Below are positions 60,876 to 64,000 of a stretch of DNA of 64,000 bases, in pieces (the first letter of the stretch is position 1; every line of letters starts with the position of its first letter). Origin of the DNA: Streptomyces sp. Root1304 (GTDB lineage Bacteria; Actinomycetota; Actinomycetes; Streptomycetales; Streptomycetaceae). A program made the position numbers and the translations under genes. The DNA lies in assembly GCF_001426405.1 (NCBI RefSeq), contig NZ_LMEP01000003.1:124001-188000 (forward strand), written 5' to 3'. The notes below the pieces were generated by a model. That model was given only the letters and a program-made list of their open reading frames with translations. It had not been told where the DNA came from and did not search any database.

Positions 60876-60892
60876 TTGACGGTTCCCTGACG
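60876..60892 (+). promoter_or_regulatory. YTGACG direct-repeat box upstream of the permease
   Basis: TTGACG (60876-60881) and CTGACG (60887-60892) form the same 11-bp-period box seen in the kdp promoters, matching TTGACGGGGCCTTGACG at 14 of 17 positions. It is 99 nt before the permease ATG and in the 5' region of the divergent DUF4118 gene. Confidence 0.6.
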
Positions 60893-60991
60893 CGCCCGCC
60901 GGGTGTGCCTCCGCACATGCTGCTTACGCTGGCTCGGCCGCGCGACCAGCGGCCGAGAACCGATCATCGAGCAGACTTCAGGAGTACCCCC

Positions 60992-62947
60992 ATGGCCACC
61001 ACGGACGAGACGCGCGGCGGCAGGCTGCGCGCGTGGATGCTGGAGGGGCTGTCCGACATGGGCAAGGGCAAACCCTCGCGTCCGAAGGAAACGGATCCGG
61101 ACGCCGGGCACAAGGGTCAGCCCTGGTGGCGGGTGATGTGCCTGACCGGCGTCGACTACTTCTCCACCCTCGGCTACCAGCCCGGCATCGCCGCCCTCGC
61201 CGCCGGCCTGCTCTCCCCCGTCGCGACGATCGTGCTCGTGATCGTCACGCTGGCCGGCGCGCTGCCGGTCTACCGGCGCGTGGCGGAGGAGTCCCCGCAC
61301 GGGGAGGGCTCGATCGCGATGCTGTCGCGGCTGCTGTCGTTCTGGAAGGGCAAGCTGTTCGTCCTCACCCTGCTGGGCTTCGCGGCGACCGACTTCCTCA
61401 TCACGATCACGCTGTCGGCGGCCGACGCCTCCACCCACCTGGTGGAGAACCCCCACTTGGAATCGGCGCTGCACGACAAGCAGGTGCTGATCACGATGAT
61501 CCTGATCGCGCTGCTCGGCGCGGTCTTCCTCAAGGGGTTCCTGGAGGCGATCGGCGTCGCCGTGGCCCTGGTGGGCATCTACCTGGCGCTGAACGTGGTC
61601 GTCGTGGTCATGGGTCTGTGGCAGGTGATCACCGAGGGCCATGTCATCACCGACTGGACGGCGGCCCTCACCCAGGAACACGGCAACGTCTTTGTGATGA
61701 TCGGCGTCGCGCTGATCGTCTTCCCCAAGCTCGCCCTCGGCCTGTCCGGCTTCGAGACCGGCGTCGCCGTCATGCCGCATGTGAAGGGCGACCCCGGCGA
61801 CACAGAGGCGAGGCCCACCGGCCGCATCCGGGACACCAAGAAGCTCCTCACCACCGCCGCGCTGATCATGAGCGTCTTCCTGATCTGCACCAGTTTCATC
61901 ACCACCGTCCTCATCCCCCACGAGGAGTTTGAGTCCGGTGGCAAAGCCAATGGTCGCGCGCTGGCCTACCTCGCCCATGAGTACCTGGGCAACGCCTTCG
62001 GCACCGTCTACGACGTCTCCACGATCCTCATCCTCTGGTTCGCGGGCGCCTCCGCCATGGCCGGCCTGCTCAACCTGATGCCGCGCTACCTGCCCAAGTA
62101 CGGCATGGCCCCGCACTGGGCCCGGGCCGTGCGCCCCATGGTCATCGTCTTCACCCTCGTCGCCTTCCTGGTGACCTGGATCTTCGACGCCGACGTCGAC
62201 GCCCAGGGCGGCGCCTACGCCACCGGCGTCCTCGTCCTGATCTGCTCGGCCGCCATCGCCGTCACCATCGCGGCCCGCAAGGCAGGGCAGCGCGGCTGGA
62301 CGATCGGGTTCGGGATCATCTCCGTTGTCTTCCTCTACACGACGGTCGTCAACGTCATCGAGCGCCCGGACGGCGTGAAGATCGGCGCCTGCTTCATCGC
62401 CGGCATCATCCTCATCTCCCTCCTCTCCCGGCTCGGCCGCGCCTTCGAGCTGCGCGTCACCCACGTCGAACTCGACGACATGGCCGAGCGCTTCATCCGC
62501 GACATCGCCAGCCGAACCCCGCGGTTCATCGCCAACGAGCCGGACAACCGCGACGCGGAAGAGTACCGGGCGAAGAAGGACCAGATCCGCGCCGACAACG
62601 ACCTGCCCGGCACCGAGGACTTCGTCTTCATCGAGGTGAAGATCACCGACCCGTCCGAGTTCGAGGCCGGCCTCACCGTCCGCGGCGAGGTCATGCACAA
62701 CCGCTACCGCGTGCTCACCGTCGAGTCCTCCTCCGTCCCCAACGCCCTCGCGGCCCTCCTGCTCCACGCCCGGGACATGACCGGCGTCCGCCCGCACGTC
62801 TACTTCGAGTGGACCGAGGGCAACCCGTTCGCCAACTTCCTGCGATTCTTCCTCTTCGGTCAGGGCGAGATCGCCCCCGTCACCCGCGAGATCCTCCGCG
62901 AGGCCGAGTCCGACCGCGACCGCCGCCCCCGCGTCCACGTCGGCTGA
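60992..62947 (+). CDS. APC-superfamily permease, candidate K+ or amino-acid transporter
   Basis: This 651-residue protein has about twelve transmembrane segments from residue 50 ([60 protein letters not shown]) and a soluble C-terminus of about 175 residues. It resembles the large amino-acid/KimA-like APC proteins of Streptomyces; some of these import K+. A K+ role is suggested by the neighbouring kdp genes and the shared promoter box but is not proved by sequence. ATG 60992 follows CAGGAG. Confidence 0.75.
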   Translation: MATTDETRGGRLRAWMLEGLSDMGKGKPSRPKETDPDAGHKGQPWWRVMCLTGVDYFSTLGYQPGIAALAAGLLSPVATIVLVIVTLAGALPVYRRVAEESPHGEGSIAMLSRLLSFWKGKLFVLTLLGFAATDFLITITLSAADASTHLVENPHLESALHDKQVLITMILIALLGAVFLKGFLEAIGVAVALVGIYLALNVVVVVMGLWQVITEGHVITDWTAALTQEHGNVFVMIGVALIVFPKLALGLSGFETGVAVMPHVKGDPGDTEARPTGRIRDTKKLLTTAALIMSVFLICTSFITTVLIPHEEFESGGKANGRALAYLAHEYLGNAFGTVYDVSTILILWFAGASAMAGLLNLMPRYLPKYGMAPHWARAVRPMVIVFTLVAFLVTWIFDADVDAQGGAYATGVLVLICSAAIAVTIAARKAGQRGWTIGFGIISVVFLYTTVVNVIERPDGVKIGACFIAGIILISLLSRLGRAFELRVTHVELDDMAERFIRDIASRTPRFIANEPDNRDAEEYRAKKDQIRADNDLPGTEDFVFIEVKITDPSEFEAGLTVRGEVMHNRYRVLTVESSSVPNALAALLLHARDMTGVRPHVYFEWTEGNPFANFLRFFLFGQGEIAPVTREILREAESDRDRRPRVHVG

Positions 62948-63062
62948 CCAGGCGGCCGCCCATTGGCCCTGGTGACGCGGCCCGTCCTGAACTCCCGTGG
63001 CGACGGGGGCCATATCCGGCGGCATGTCCGCGTCGGAGGCACGGCGGACACGATCAAGCCCG

Positions 63063-64000
63063 CTAACGATCCCGGAGCCGGAACCTCAGTCGGCAGATCA
63101 CGGCGTCGGTGTCCCGGCGTACGGCGTGGGCGACGACGGCGCCGCGCTGGTTCTGGAGCAGTCGCTGCCACAGGCTCTCGGGTTCGGCCTCGGGAATCAG
63201 GACGGTGATACGGGTTCCTGGATCGGCGTCGCGCAGTGCGCGGACGTAGGCGCTGATGGGCCGGCCGAGCGAGCGGCGTTCGAACGGGAGCCGGACGAGC
63301 TGGACGCCCGGGTTCCACAGTGCCCAGTCACGCTCCAGGGCCTCGGTGGCCGCGAGGTCCTCGGGGTCCGGATGGCAGACGGTCACCGCGCGGACCTCGT
63401 CGCCGAGGGAGACCGCGGTGGTGAGGGCCTCGCTGGTGAGCCGGGTGAGCGAGGAGACGGGGACCAGGACCAGGGAGCGCTCACGATGCGGCGGCTCCGG
63501 GATCCTGCCCACGCCGAGGCGCTCGCCGATCCGCCCGTACGCGCGGTGGACGGTCTCGAAGGCGAGGACGAGCGCAGGCAGGGCGATCACGATCAGCCAG
63601 GCCCCGTCGTGGAACTTGGTGGCGGTGACGACGACCGCCGAGACACCGGTCAGAACGGCGCCGAGCCCGTTGAGGAGCGCTTTGCCCCACTGCCGGGTGG
63701 CCCGCCAGTGCAGGACCATGCCGGTCTGGGCGATCGTGAAGCCGACGAACACACCGATCGCGAAGAGCGGCACCAATGTGTTGGTGTCACCTCCGGAGAA
63801 GACCAGCAGCGCCGCCGACACCACCGCCAGCCACACCACGCCGTGCCGGTGCACCTGCCGGTCCGCCTTCAGGCCGAACACGTGCGGCGCGTAGTTGTCA
63901 CGGGCCAGCAGCTTCAGTAGGACGGGCAGACCGCCGAAGGACGTGTTGGCCGAGAGCGCCAACAGCACCATGGTCGCGAACTGGACGACGTAGAAGGCCC
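63063..64000 (-). CDS. APC-superfamily permease, C-terminal part (KimA-like; cut by window edge)
   Basis: The frame is open to the right edge; 312 residues are seen. The visible part has TM helices (TMVLLALSANTSFGGLPVLL; GVVWLAVVSAALLVFSGGDT) and the segment TKFHDGAWLIVIALPALVLA, which matches the KimA (YdaO) K+/H+ symporter C-terminal core, followed by a USP-like tail of about 130 residues. Strong candidate K+ importer; the N-terminal pore helices lie outside the window. Stop TAG at 63063-63065. It is convergent with the permease at 60992. Confidence 0.78.
   Translation of the reverse strand, partial: AFYVVQFATMVLLALSANTSFGGLPVLLKLLARDNYAPHVFGLKADRQVHRHGVVWLAVVSAALLVFSGGDTNTLVPLFAIGVFVGFTIAQTGMVLHWRATRQWGKALLNGLGAVLTGVSAVVVTATKFHDGAWLIVIALPALVLAFETVHRAYGRIGERLGVGRIPEPPHRERSLVLVPVSSLTRLTSEALTTAVSLGDEVRAVTVCHPDPEDLAATEALERDWALWNPGVQLVRLPFERRSLGRPISAYVRALRDADPGTRITVLIPEAEPESLWQRLLQNQRGAVVAHAVRRDTDAVICRLRFRLRDR

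Noticed and set aside
60787..60991. A possible c-di-AMP (ydaO) riboswitch before the permease
   Set aside because: The conserved ydaO core sequences are not visible; only the TTGACG box and short imperfect stems are present.
1..64000. CRISPR arrays, intact insertion sequences, rRNA and replication origins
   Set aside because: No regularly spaced repeats, transposase motifs, rRNA-like sequence or DnaA-box clusters were seen on reading through both strands.

Overview
The window is high-GC actinobacterial chromosome, most likely Streptomyces. Supporting signs are the very strong third-position G/C, frequent GTG starts, the family content (PucR-, HxlR- and TetR-type regulators, DUF3037/HipA pair, kdpFABC with a 27-residue upstream peptide) and a bL37-like mini-protein. 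I saw no rRNA, tRNA, CRISPR array or intact integrase. All calls come from reading the sequence and translated frames; no similarity search was run.

1-19,800 is ordinary chromosome. It holds a PucR-type regulator fragment beside an acyl-CoA ligase and a carboxylesterase, a CoA-binding protein, a YbaK-type deacylase, and an XRE/cupin regulator divergent from an EamA transporter over a 10-bp inverted repeat. Next come two left-handed beta-helix proteins, a DedA protein, a hotdog thioesterase, a YPQ-rich membrane-anchored protein, an MFS protein, a spermidine-synthase-like protein, an AlkD-like protein and a TVP38-type protein. It ends with a thiolase divergent from an HxlR regulator over two copies of a 27-bp operator, then uppP.

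18,106-30,889 is the most interesting part: an apparently complete and unusual RiPP (ribosomally made, post-translationally modified peptide) gene cluster. A 49-residue precursor (20022-20171) starts a tightly packed plus-strand run. The run encodes a family-5 solute-binding-like protein with no signal peptide, two paralogous Fe(II)/2-oxoglutarate oxygenases flanking a B12-type radical SAM enzyme, and a ThiF/E1-like adenylating enzyme with an N-terminal RRE-like domain and no YcaO partner. It continues with an MFS exporter and an active/inactive pair of M16 peptidases with a 48-codon ORF wedged between them by 4-nt overlaps on both sides. Divergently transcribed is an ABC-F protein preceded by a possible 16-residue leader peptide, which suggests self-protection at the ribosome. 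I do not recognise this combination as a named RiPP class.

31,000-41,700 returns to ordinary genes: an NTF2-like protein, a Gfo/Idh oxidoreductase, a flavin monooxygenase/TetR pair with twin 14-bp palindromes, a DinB-like protein, a lipoprotein, ung, an oligopeptide-binding lipoprotein, two SDRs, and a HipA-like/DUF3037 pair. 41,640-43,420 is a decay scar: a ~200-bp tandem duplication of the hipA-like 5' end, an integrase remnant, a truncated GNAT gene joined to the tail of another gene, and a doubly frameshifted gene.

43,440-64,000 is a potassium-related island: kdpD-kdpE-kdpC-kdpB-kdpA-kdpF with a 27-residue peptide, a second kdpF-kdpD pair, an orphan second kdpB lacking kdpA/kdpC, a soluble-ended DUF4118 protein without a kinase, and two large APC-type permeases (the last one cut by the window edge). 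The promoters carry 11-bp-period direct repeats of YTGACG that look like a shared response-regulator box, a candidate KdpE regulon signal. Scattered among these are an SDR with Gln in place of the catalytic Lys, the bL37-like mini-protein and a GNAT protein.
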